DNA of 64,000 bases. Source: Sulfodiicoccus acidiphilus (GTDB lineage Archaea > Thermoproteota > Thermoprotei_A > Sulfolobales > Sulfolobaceae). The stretch lies in assembly GCF_003967175.1 (NCBI RefSeq), contig NZ_AP018553.1:620001-684000 (forward strand), written 5' to 3'. Made by a program: the position numbers and the translations under genes. The notes below the pieces were generated by a model. That model made no database searches. It was not told the DNA's origin and saw only the letters and a list, made by a program, of their open reading frames with translations. This document shows, piece by piece, positions 8,328-19,587 of this stretch (its first letter is position 1; every line of letters begins with the position of its first letter).

Positions 8328-9494
8328 ATGAGAGGTTTCAACACTAGGGCCGTCCATGCAGGTGAACTGGAGGACCCTAGGTTCGGTAACGTCGTCACTC
8401 CGATCTTCCAAACTTCAACTTTCGTTCAGCCGAACTCTAGCCAAGAGCCGTACCTTGATCACGCCACAGGTGGTCCTTTCCTCTACACTAGGTGGGGGAA
8501 CCCAACCCTGCAATCGTTGGAGGAAAAGTATGCGTCGTTGGAGGGGGCCCGGCACGGACTCTCCTTCTCGTCTGGAATGGCCGCCATCTCCGCTGCGGTA
8601 CTTTCTAAGGTAAGGGAGGGAGACAGGATCCTCTCTGTTGCCGAGCTTTACGGACAGACCTTCCACCTCTTCTCTCACGTCCTTCCTAGGTATGGGGTGA
8701 AAGTCGACTTCCTAGAGACTGACGAACTCAACAAGTTAGAGGTTAGGTTAAAGGAGTACAAGCTGATTTACCTAGAATCCATAACCAACCCGCTCCTCAA
8801 GGTGACTGACGTCAGGGGGATATCGAAGTTGGCCTCGGAGAATGACGTCCCTGTGGTAGTTGATGCTACGTTCGCCTCTCCGTTCAACCAGAGGCCTCTG
8901 GAACTGGGGGCCGAGGTGGTAGTTCACAGCGCTACCAAATACATCTCCGGACACAGCGACGTAATAGTAGGAGTGTCTGGAACGAATTCCGACCAAACCT
9001 TCAAGGATCTCGTTGGGTTCAGGAAGGACGTAGGAGGCTCTCCAGATCCTCACCAGGCCTATCTGACACTGAGGGGAATGAAGACGATAGGTCTCAGGGT
9101 GGAGAGGCAGAACTCGAACGCAGGGAAGGTAGCGACTCTACTGAGCCAGAGCACGAAGGTGAGGAAAGTGCACTACCCGGGGCTCCGAGACTCTCCTTAT
9201 AGGGAAGTCGCAGCTAAGAACCTCTCCGGTTTCGGGGGGATGGTGTCGTTCGAGCTGAGGGACGAGGACTGCACCAAACGTTTCCTCAAGACCCTCACCA
9301 TACCCCGGAGTGCTCCGAGCTTAGGGGGAGTGGAAAGTCTGATCACTAGGCCGGTGGAGACTAGCCACTCCTCCCTCACGAAAGAGGAGAGGGAGAAACA
9401 GGGAATTTCGGAGTCTCTGGTGAGGTTCTCTGCAGGCATAGAGGATCCTGAGGACCTGCTCGAAGACTTCCAAAGGGCCTTGAGCTCCTGTTAA
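8328..9494 (+). CDS. Cys/Met-metabolism PLP enzyme (cystathionine gamma-synthase/lyase family)
   Basis: Cytoplasmic trans-sulfuration enzyme of 388 residues, full family length. The PLP-binding lysine is Lys204 in HSATKYISGH, the phosphate-binding loop is SSGMAA at 81-86, and the active-site tyrosine lies in YTRWGNPT near 53-60. Family members make or break C-S bonds of cystathionine, homocysteine or methionine; sequence alone does not separate gamma-synthase, gamma-lyase and O-acetylhomoserine sulfhydrylase. ATG 8328 lies 27 nt after a T-rich TATA-like stretch, so the transcript is probably leaderless. It stands alone, transcribed away from the repeat. Confidence 0.9.
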   Translation: MRGFNTRAVHAGELEDPRFGNVVTPIFQTSTFVQPNSSQEPYLDHATGGPFLYTRWGNPTLQSLEEKYASLEGARHGLSFSSGMAAISAAVLSKVREGDRILSVAELYGQTFHLFSHVLPRYGVKVDFLETDELNKLEVRLKEYKLIYLESITNPLLKVTDVRGISKLASENDVPVVVDATFASPFNQRPLELGAEVVVHSATKYISGHSDVIVGVSGTNSDQTFKDLVGFRKDVGGSPDPHQAYLTLRGMKTIGLRVERQNSNAGKVATLLSQSTKVRKVHYPGLRDSPYREVAAKNLSGFGGMVSFELRDEDCTKRFLKTLTIPRSAPSLGGVESLITRPVETSHSSLTKEEREKQGISESLVRFSAGIEDPEDLLEDFQRALSSC

Positions 9495-9933
9495 CTGGCT
9501 TGCTTTTTCAGAACTGTTACAAAGATTGGGGTTGAGGTGGAGGAAAGCCTCGCCTTTCACGGGGGTGTAGCCCCCTCCGCCCCTCCGTCTAAATTTCCCT
9601 CATTGACGCTAACGACGCCCCTCCCCCCAGATCGATCGGGGTTTCGACGAAAATGAGGGAGGGCGACCACGGTCTCCGGAACTCCAGAATGTTAGAACTG
9701 GACGAGAATTAATTACAGAACAATAGCCAGCTATGTCTATACGTTTCGCTAACGACCAGTCAACCTATTGTGTCTCTCCGCCCCTCTTCACCATACTATA
9801 AACTTCTGTTTCTACTTGTAGACACGAATTTATTGAGGAATAACTCCGATCTTATTTTGCAAAGATTCGAAAAACAGCTTTTAATGATGTACTCCTCCGG
9901 GATAAATAAGGAAAAAATGCTGAAGATCGTACC
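9495..9933. other. Intergenic region with a partial mobile-element end
   Basis: No gene is evident; a 62-codon frame at 9770-9958 runs into the end of the neighbouring permease and shows no family features. Positions 9531-9665 resemble 29073-29215 (the GGAAAGCCTCGCCTTTCACG core, then CTAACGACG and a second GC-rich block). They are read here as a degraded, non-autonomous element end. Confidence 0.55.
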
Positions 9934-11447
9934 TCACTCTGGGGGTATCTCCCTGTAAGTTACGCTGAGGTCAATTCCCCTTCTCCCGTTGACAACACGG
10001 GCAGCCATGTAGACGATGCCTCCGAGTCCGAAGAGACAGGCCAAGTAAATGACTCCACCAACGTTAAGTCCTGAAGCTGAGACCACCCCGAAGTAGGGGT
10101 TCGTGAAGGATTCGTAGCCTAAGCCCAACAGAAGTGGAATTGAGGCAACGCCAGCATATGTCAGGAAGGAGCGCCTCGTCTTAAGTCCCCACACCACGCC
10201 AGTGATCGAGACTGCTATTAAGTAAACTACGGCCAAGGGCGTGTAACTATAGAGGGCCTGGGTTCCAACAGGGGATATTATTGGAACAGCGAGGAATACT
10301 AAAGTGACAACCAAGTCCAAGAAGTGTGCGAAGGCCGGCGATCCCGCCTTGTTCAACCTAGAGAAAAGCTCTGGGAAGAGTCTATCGAAAGAGAAGGCGA
10401 AGATGTACCTGGCGAAGACCACGACACCGAAGGCCATGACGAAGTAGTTCCAGGCTATAAGTCCTAGTCCTATGAACCACTGGAGCACTGGGTTCCCAGC
10501 GAGGGCTAAGGTGGCTGTCCAGAAGTTGTAGATGTCACTGCTATACAGGCCGTAGTTGAAACCGTAACCCCCGGCCAAGTCCATGAGTAGAAAGGGCAAT
10601 GCCGTCAGGACGAGGGTCAAGAGACTCCCAAGTACGAGGTTGTACTTCACTGCCCTCCTCGTCCTGATCTCAGATCCCACCGCTGGTCCCGCATAAAGCC
10701 ATATGAAAGCGAACGAGGCGAAGTAAGGTACCATGTAGAGAGTGGCCGATAGGCTAAATGTAGGACCTACGTAGGGTTGAGGTCTCAAATCCATGGCAGC
10801 CAGGAAGGGAGCGATCTTGGTGTGAAAGTCTCCTAAGTTGGCCGCTAATACAGCTATGGCGGCGAACGTGGCTGCTAGACTGAAAGCCCCTAGGTAGGAG
10901 GTTAACTTGAATCCCCATGAGGGCCTAAGGACGTTAATGGCTACTACCACGGAGAAGGCCGCAGCGGCCATTGCGTAAAGTAGGACATCTTGATAACCGG
11001 TAAGTGTGCCGTAGGGATTGACGAATACGTGATTGGCAGCCCATATCAAGGACGACGTCTTGTCGAGGGATCCCACAGTGAGGAGGAAGTAGTTCACCGC
11101 CGCCACTGAGAAGAAGGCTGAGAGAGCGAAGAAAGGAGGCATATTGAAAGCCAGTGCGACCCCCAGAATGGCCCCTAGGGGTCCGTTAAGGCCTCTTGAT
11201 ATCCACACGTAGTCGCCGCCTGTCCTAGGAACCGAGACTATGAGACCAGTGTAAACTAGGAGCAACGGTACAGTGAGGAGGAAGGTAAATAGTGCAGCTA
11301 ACCAAAGGACACTTCCCTTGATTTCGTAGGGGCTAACTCCTGTGAAGATGGCTAGCCCTGCCCCATGTTTGCCACGTTGAGCATCGTGGCGTCCAAGAGC
11401 GAAGCCCTCTTCACTAGTCCAGACGTCTCCCTCACGAAAGGCTTCAT
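9934..11447 (-). CDS. APC-family amino-acid permease, frameshifted as sequenced
   Basis: Twelve-helix amino-acid/polyamine carrier. The expected N-terminus ([16 protein letters not shown]..., then NVANMG) is encoded from ATG 11447 but runs into a stop. The remainder ([17 protein letters not shown] onward) continues in another frame. Restoring one G in the GGGG run at 11361-11364 joins them into one 504-residue protein. ATG 11447 lies about 25 nt from a TATA-like CTTAAGTATTTG, which supports this start over the long artificial extension upstream. Substrate is unknown; the neighbouring peptidase suggests amino-acid uptake. Either a sequencing error or a recent frameshift; I favour error. Confidence 0.8.
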
Positions 11448-11564
11448 ATAGGGCAATAAGCGAACAAATACTTAAGACTTTCGACCGAATGTGTGTTCTG
11501 CAAGAATAGTGTGAGAATAATATTAGCTTGAAAACCCTTACACACACTCTCGACTCTAAATGGG

Positions 11565-12758
11565 TCACTCCTTCGATGAGAAGGCAACGGCCAACAGAGC
11601 CAAGGAACTCACGCCGACCTTGAGTACGTCCTCGTCTATTTTGAATCTAGAACTGTGGTTCGGGTAGACGCAACCCTTCTGTTCGTTCCTAATACCTAGG
11701 AAGTAGTACATGCCGGGAGCCCTCTGGAGGAACCTCGAAACGTCCTCCCCTCCCATTATTGGCTCGATCTCCACAAGTGGGAAACCGGCCTCGCGGAGAA
11801 CCGCAATGGCCTTGGCCGTCACGGAGGGATCGTTAACTGTAACGGGATAAGCGTTGGGTTCAAAGAAGACCTCGCACTGCGCCCCGAGGGCTTCACATAC
11901 TCCCCTCACAAGGTTACCTAACTTGATCTTGACGGACGACCGCAGTTCCTCGTCTAGAGTCCTTATTGTACCTTGGATCACGGCCTCGTCGGGAATTATG
12001 TTGTCCTTAGTTCCAGAGTGCACGCTACAGATCGATAAGACCAGAGGCCTAGTCTGAGGCACCATCCTAGCTCTCAGACCGTAGATCGCGTTGATCAGTT
12101 GGCCCGTTACAAATATGGGGTCTACCGTGTCGTCTGGCTTGGACCCATGGCCTCCCCTTCCTCTCACCCTCACTCTGAAGGAGTCTGGGGCTGCCATTAT
12201 GGGTCCAGGGCGGTAACAGATAACTCCAGCTGGACAGTCGGCCATCACATGCAAACCGAAGACGTGGTCCACGTGGGGATCTTCCAGGGCACCGTCCTCT
12301 ATCATGGGAAGTGCACCTCCTCTACCTCCGTCCTCTTCCGCCGGCTGAAATAGGAACTTTACCGAGCCTCTGAGGAGGTCTCTGTTTGAGGCCAGGACCT
12401 CAGCAACTCCCAGCAGGATGGCTGTGTGGGCGTCGTGACCACAAGCATGCATCACGCCAGGCACCTCCGACCTAAACTGAACGTCGGCCTCTTCATTGAT
12501 AGGGAGGGCATCCATGTCAGCCCTCAAGCCCACGACCCTACCTTCCCCGCCCCTGAGGACTCCAACGACTCCAGTTCCACCTACACCTGTTCTCACCTCC
12601 ATCCCCAGGGATCTCAGCTTGGACGCCACCAATGCAGAAGTTTCTCTCTCCGCATAGGAGAGCTCAGGCCTCCTGTGTATCTGCCTCCTTATGGAAATCA
12701 CCTCCCTCTCCACCGCCATGGAGCTTTCCACTATCCTCTTCACAATTCCCGACTCCAC
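11565..12758 (-). CDS. M20 family metallo-carboxypeptidase/amidohydrolase (CpsA-like)
   Basis: Zinc-dependent amidohydrolase of 397 residues, the size of the Sulfolobus thermostable carboxypeptidase CpsA. The metal-binding motif HACGHDAHTA falls near residue 104, with another acidic ligand in PAEEDGGRGG and a downstream His in GLHVMAD. The family releases C-terminal amino acids or hydrolyses N-acyl amino acids in the cytoplasm. GTG 12758 lies 27 nt from the TATA-like TTAACCTATA, hence a leaderless start. It sits 118 bp upstream of the amino-acid permease on the same strand, consistent with peptide and amino-acid use. Confidence 0.88.
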   Translation of the reverse strand: MESGIVKRIVESSMAVEREVISIRRQIHRRPELSYAERETSALVASKLRSLGMEVRTGVGGTGVVGVLRGGEGRVVGLRADMDALPINEEADVQFRSEVPGVMHACGHDAHTAILLGVAEVLASNRDLLRGSVKFLFQPAEEDGGRGGALPMIEDGALEDPHVDHVFGLHVMADCPAGVICYRPGPIMAAPDSFRVRVRGRGGHGSKPDDTVDPIFVTGQLINAIYGLRARMVPQTRPLVLSICSVHSGTKDNIIPDEAVIQGTIRTLDEELRSSVKIKLGNLVRGVCEALGAQCEVFFEPNAYPVTVNDPSVTAKAIAVLREAGFPLVEIEPIMGGEDVSRFLQRAPGMYYFLGIRNEQKGCVYPNHSSRFKIDEDVLKVGVSSLALLAVAFSSKE

Positions 12759-12892
12759 GTGTAGAAGTGGAACACTAGGTTATAGGTTAAGAGAGCCTCT
12801 GCTCTCCTCTTAGGGCCCTAAACGGGCAGCCTAGAGTTTTCTACACTCAAGGACAGAGAAACTTAAGTTGTCCTCGGAGGAGTTTGTGTCTT

Positions 12893-13672
12893 GTGGCTGA
12901 CTTCGGCGATCTCGACTCGGTGGACCTATACTCTAGGTACAGGGCGTGGGCAAGACTGGCCGAGGAGATGGAGCTGGGAGTGGTTAAGCCGACAGCTTAC
13001 CTGAACCGAAAGGCGAGTCTTCTCGACATGGTGTCTAACGGGGTCGGCGTCAAACTACTGATAAGGTTCTGCGAACTCGGTTTCGTAGATTGGAGAGATG
13101 TGGAGAAAGTTAAGGAAGCTGCCCTCGAAGTTATCCCGAAACTTCCCCAACAGTGTAGACCTCATGTATCTGAGAAAGAGCTAGAGAAGAGAAGGGATCT
13201 CGCGTTTCAGTTCTACGAGTCTGGACTCATCTCGGCCGGTGTACTTCGTTCCCTCGTCGACATCTACGAGGAGGAGAACTTCGTTCGTGCCGTCAAGCTA
13301 GGCCTAGTCAACAATCCGAGAGACTACGCCCTCTCCAAGTTGAAGGTGGGTGAGTTCTGGAATGCGGTAGAGGACCTACTCAATTACGGAGTAGTGAACG
13401 AGGAAGACCTGAGGGAATTGAGGGAGAGTTACCTCGCCTGCCTAGATCGCGGTGGGTGCTGGGGTGCCAGTTACCTGACGGTAAGACTTGGTGTAGTCGA
13501 CGTGGATGAGTTAAAGGAGAGGAGGTCGTTCCTAAGAGACTTGAATTCGTTGAACCTAGAGGCGTTTTCCTTCCTCCTGGACGTGGGGGTGATTGGAGAA
13601 GTCGCAGACGAAGAAGGGCTCAGAGAGGAATTGAGGGAAGTCTTGAGGTCTAGGAGGACTGCTAACTCTTAG
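12893..13672 (+). CDS. Uncharacterised helical protein
   Basis: About 259 residues, almost entirely predicted alpha-helix and rich in Glu, Arg and Leu, with no signal peptide or membrane segment. I do not recognise a family. Short repeating units (FCELGFVDWRD, FYESGLISAGV, LLNYGVVNEED, LLDVGVIGEV) recur roughly every 35-60 residues and look like degenerate helical repeats of the form L-x-x-G-(V/L)-(V/I)-(D/N)-x-x-(D/E). Two starts are possible, TTG 12884 or GTG 12893; GTG lies 12 nt after GGAGG. The 3' end overlaps the convergent methyltransferase gene by 11 bases. Confidence 0.7.
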   Translation: MADFGDLDSVDLYSRYRAWARLAEEMELGVVKPTAYLNRKASLLDMVSNGVGVKLLIRFCELGFVDWRDVEKVKEAALEVIPKLPQQCRPHVSEKELEKRRDLAFQFYESGLISAGVLRSLVDIYEEENFVRAVKLGLVNNPRDYALSKLKVGEFWNAVEDLLNYGVVNEEDLRELRESYLACLDRGGCWGASYLTVRLGVVDVDELKERRSFLRDLNSLNLEAFSFLLDVGVIGEVADEEGLREELREVLRSRRTANS

Positions 13673-14270
13673 GAATTATGGCCATTCCTCCATCTGTTGG
13701 ACTGAGCTCCACCAGTTTGGCCCCAACCTCCTTGGCGAAATTCAAGGGAGCCTCAGTGAAACGGTAATTGTCAACGGCCACGATGCCACTCTTCATGTAG
13801 CGCCAAACCGTCCTGAGCTCGAACATGACATTAGAGTAGGTGTGCTCTCCGTCGTGGAGGAAGAACTCCACCTCTCCCAACTCCTTGAGTAGAGGTTCCA
13901 GTAGGTCCGAACTCCTTCCAAGGTGAAGCCTCCACTTGGTCTTCAATTCCTCTGGAACTAGGAACCCCACCTTCTCCTCTCCCTCCTCGCCGTACTTAGC
14001 TCCTATGTCTATAGAGTGGAGCTCCCCATTTTCTAGGGCCGAGAGGATAAGCGTCGTGGAGACCCCAGAGCCTACTCCAGTTTCAACTGCGACCCTTGGA
14101 GAAGCGGCCTTCACGGAGGCGTAAAGGAAGGGCCTCTTGTCCCTCGATAGTTGCCACAGGTTCCTCTTCCCCAACTGGCGATCGAGACGTTCACTGATCA
14201 TTTCTGCCTCCTCCCTCCACTTCCTCAATTGAACCTCGTTCACACCTAGGAGATCAGCGAGTTTCACCAT
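13662..14270 (-). CDS. Class I SAM-dependent methyltransferase
   Basis: Cytosolic protein of about 202 residues. The SAM-binding motif I reads VETGVGSGVSTT, and FLHDGEHTYSNV matches the acidic/His segment of the Methyltransf_24 (CmcI-like) group. The N-terminal 45 residues form an additional helical region. The substrate cannot be predicted. ATG 14270 is chosen over GTG 14276 because the TATA-like TTTAAAAAC is centred about 30 nt upstream and a short palindrome sits between. It is convergent with the preceding helical protein gene. Confidence 0.75.
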   Translation of the reverse strand: MVKLADLLGVNEVQLRKWREEAEMISERLDRQLGKRNLWQLSRDKRPFLYASVKAASPRVAVETGVGSGVSTTLILSALENGELHSIDIGAKYGEEGEEKVGFLVPEELKTKWRLHLGRSSDLLEPLLKELGEVEFFLHDGEHTYSNVMFELRTVWRYMKSGIVAVDNYRFTEAPLNFAKEVGAKLVELSPTDGGMAIIPKS

Positions 14271-14274
14271 ATCC

Positions 14275-14289
14275 ACAACACTGTGTTGT
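14275..14289. promoter_or_regulatory. Possible operator palindrome for the methyltransferase
   Basis: ACAACAC-T-GTGTTGT is a perfect 7-bp inverted repeat with a one-base spacer. It lies between the TATA-like element (about 14297-14305 on the minus strand) and the start codon, where an archaeal repressor would block initiation. Confidence 0.45.
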
Positions 14290-14519
14290 ATTTGTTGTTT
14301 TTAAAACTTAATAGAAGTGAAGGCCGTGGGGCTCATTAACTAATTTCACCTTCGTGTGAGAGAGGGCGTGATCTCCCCTAACTTCCTTTTCGTAGTCTCC
14401 AAGGTACCCGTGATGGTGGATGGTTTGATGGGAACTTGGGGTATAGGGCCTTAAATTGACTTGGAGCAGGTACAAAAGGTGTTTATACTGTCAGTGTTAA
14501 GGCAACCGGTGAGTCGCTT

Positions 14520-15592
14520 TTGAGGGCGATATTGGTGAGCCCCCCAAAGGAGGGGAGTGAGCTAGCTGATGTCGAAAAACCTCCCGAGCCAGGGAGGGGA
14601 GAGGTTCTAGTTAGAACCCTACTAACTGGTATATGTGGAACGGACAGGGGGATTGTGTCGGGTAGGCTAAAGTTCGCTCGCCCCCTTTGAAGAAAGATAG
14701 GCTGGTCCTAGGTCACGAGGCAATTGGAGTAGTTGAGGCGGTAGGGAGCGGAGTGGAGCTCAGGAAGGGAGATCTAGTAGTCCCCATAGTCAGAAGAGGG
14801 TGTGGCGTCTGCCTTAACTGCAAGGTAGGAAGGCAGGACTTCTGTGAAACCGGAAACTTCGTGGAGGCTGGAATAAGAGGCCAGGACGGCTTCATGAGGG
14901 ATTACTTCGTGGACCAAGAGGTGTACATGGTGAGGGTGCCTCCACAACTCAGGGAAGTGGGAGTACTTAGCGAGCCCCTCTCGAACGTGGTGAAGGGAGT
15001 AGAAGAGCTGTTTACCCTCCAGAGAAGGACCTTATGGACGTGCGAGGACTCTACTTTCCAGTGCAGAACCGCGTTCGTCATTGGTTCTGGACCAATCGGC
15101 CTCCTTTTCGCAATGACGTTGGTGACTGAGGGTTTTAACGTCGCTGTGTTGAACAGGAGGGACCCCAACGAGGTGGAGTCCAAGGTGACTGAGGCTATAG
15201 GCGTCAAGTTCGAGAAGTTAGGCGACGGTCTTCCTTCGCCCGACCTCATAGTTGACACGGCAGGATCTCCAGTGACCCTCCTTAAGCTCCTCTCCAAGAT
15301 AAAGAACAACGGAGCGGTGGTCCTCTTCGGAACTACGTCGGGCGAGAGGGAGGAAATCTCCGCCGACCTCATAACGGAACTCGTGGAAAGGAACATACTC
15401 GTGGTGGGTAGCGTGAACGCCTCCAAGGAACACTTCGCCAAGGCAGTCACTTACCTTTCCCTTTGGCACGACCGGTTCCCCGAGGCACTGAGGACAATGA
15501 TAACGTCTGAAGTTAAACCAGAGGAGGCAGGAGAGGCGTTGAGAAGCAAGACCAAGGGCGAAGTGAAGACGGTGCTAAGGTGGTCCCAGTGA
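14520..15592 (+). CDS. gdh: Glucose 1-dehydrogenase (Sulfolobus type), frameshifted as sequenced
   Basis: Zinc-dependent medium-chain sugar dehydrogenase, first enzyme of the non-phosphorylative Entner-Doudoroff pathway. The N-terminal part (from TTG 14520, with GICGTDRGIV carrying the catalytic-zinc Cys) and the rest (LVLGHEAIGVVE, structural-zinc cysteines in RRGCGVCLNCKVGRQDFC, nucleotide fold GSGPIG) lie in different frames. One extra C in the run at 14681-14685 joins them into 357 residues, against about 366 for the Sulfolobus enzyme. GGTGAG precedes the TTG and a GTTTATACTG TATA element lies near 14480. A sugar-binding ABC importer is encoded nearby. Probably intact in the cell. Confidence 0.85.
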
Positions 15593-15644
15593 GCTAAATG
15601 CTGCAATCTGCTCGAGTCTCAAAGCTTCTTAACCTCCCACGTGA

Positions 15645-18156
<2,512 letters not shown>

Positions 18157-18160
18157 GCGC

Positions 18161-19549
18161 TCACCCGAGCTGCTGCGTCCAAGCCTTCGCTGCATTCTGG
18201 AGAACGAGGGTGGCGTTTGTCTCCTGGCCTGTCAGGTAGTTATAGACCTGGCCGTTGAAAGAAGGTATAAGGTAGGAGTACGTAGGAGGTATGTTGGGGG
18301 GGTTGGCGTATGCCAGCTGAGCGTATTGGTAAATCAGCTGGAGGTCAGCCCTAGCCGTCTCAGGAAGGGAGGTGTTGGAGAGTAGTAGCGGGTATACAGA
18401 TTTGGACACTGGGTAATCGTGGAACTTATAGTAGAGCGTCTCTTGCATCTGTTTCGAGAGAAGGAACTGCAGGAACTCTATGGCCAAGGCCTTGTGATGA
18501 GAGAACCTGCTCACTCCTAGAAAGTCAGTCCCTGTCTCCATGTACCCACCTGGTAAAGGTGCTATACCAGTTGTAGAGGAGACATTAGTGGGGAAGTGTG
18601 CTATCTGTGTCGAGAAAACGAAGGCCCCTGGGGAGACCCCCTCCTCGTAGAGAGTTATTATGTTGTCGTAGTCCACTTGCAGTTGCGTCGGGGACGGCTC
18701 GTAACTAATTAACTCGGCGTAGGTCTGGAGGGCATCAACTCCCGCGGTACTGTTGAAACTAGGTATGGGATAGCTAAGCCCCTTAGGAACGTAACCTGTG
18801 AACATCACGTTGTATCCAGCTATTCCCTTGGGGTTTCCTCCGGTTAGATTGGAGTCCCTGGAATAGTACCAGTAGAACACCGCTGGGAATGCGTCTATTA
18901 TGCCGTGTGACTCATGGTCGTCTATGAGGAAACCGTACTTCGTGATGTGATGCGACGTCAAGAACTGATCTGCGTCGACTACGTCAGTCCAGTTCTGCCA
19001 AGTGAGAGGAGAGAAGTTAACGTGATACTCCTGCTCGAACTGGTTGGCGAGAGTTTGGTTGTCAAATATTGTCTCGTTGTAGATCATTAGGTAGACTGCG
19101 GTTGTGAGAGCTACACCGTAGTACTGCTGCTTCCCTGTAGTAGTGTTGTAAACCACCCCTCCGAAGAACTCCTGGGCGTTCAGTAGGTCAGAGAAGTTGA
19201 ACTGTGTGGAGTTAAGCGGTAGCAGGTAAGGGGTAAAGGACTGGGCCGAGGTTGAGGTGAAACCGACTAAGTCGTACTGTGAGGAATGTGCCTCTAACGT
19301 GGTGAGTTGAGTGCTCACGTAATCACTGAACGGTTCCCCCACGACCTCGACTTTGACTCCAGGGTGTTGAGCGTCGAACTGGTGGGCCGCGTATTGGAGG
19401 AAAGTGCAGAGGTTCCCACTGAAGTAGACGAACTTGAGCTCCACCTGTTTGGAAGACGTGTTCAAAAGATAGGCGAATGAGCCCACTGCCGCTACTATGA
19501 CGACAACTACTACTATCGTGGCTATCGTGATTCTGGAGATTGCCTTCAT
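18161..19549 (-). CDS. ABC transporter extracellular solute-binding protein (family 1)
   Basis: Protein of 462 residues with an N-terminal membrane anchor (about 8-30) followed by an extracytoplasmic sugar-binding-protein fold rich in Tyr, Ser, Thr and Asn-x-Ser/Thr sites, typical of glycosylated Sulfolobales binding proteins. The C-terminal NYLTGQETNATLVLQNAAKAW segment is the usual ending of the MalE-like family and recurs in the second binding protein at 27425-28885, so the two are paralogues. It is the first gene of a pair with the fused permease. Substrate probably sugar or oligosaccharide; not determined. Confidence 0.85.
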   Translation of the reverse strand: MKAISRITIATIVVVVVIVAAVGSFAYLLNTSSKQVELKFVYFSGNLCTFLQYAAHQFDAQHPGVKVEVVGEPFSDYVSTQLTTLEAHSSQYDLVGFTSTSAQSFTPYLLPLNSTQFNFSDLLNAQEFFGGVVYNTTTGKQQYYGVALTTAVYLMIYNETIFDNQTLANQFEQEYHVNFSPLTWQNWTDVVDADQFLTSHHITKYGFLIDDHESHGIIDAFPAVFYWYYSRDSNLTGGNPKGIAGYNVMFTGYVPKGLSYPIPSFNSTAGVDALQTYAELISYEPSPTQLQVDYDNIITLYEEGVSPGAFVFSTQIAHFPTNVSSTTGIAPLPGGYMETGTDFLGVSRFSHHKALAIEFLQFLLSKQMQETLYYKFHDYPVSKSVYPLLLSNTSLPETARADLQLIYQYAQLAYANPPNIPPTYSYLIPSFNGQVYNYLTGQETNATLVLQNAAKAWTQQLG

Positions 19550-19587
19550 ATCTGAAACAAAAGTTCAGGTAAGAGTAAAAAAGATAT

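Noticed and set aside
9770-9958. 62-codon ORF next to the permease 3' end
   Set aside because: No family features, overlaps the end of a well-supported permease on the other strand, and lies in an A+T-rich intergenic region.
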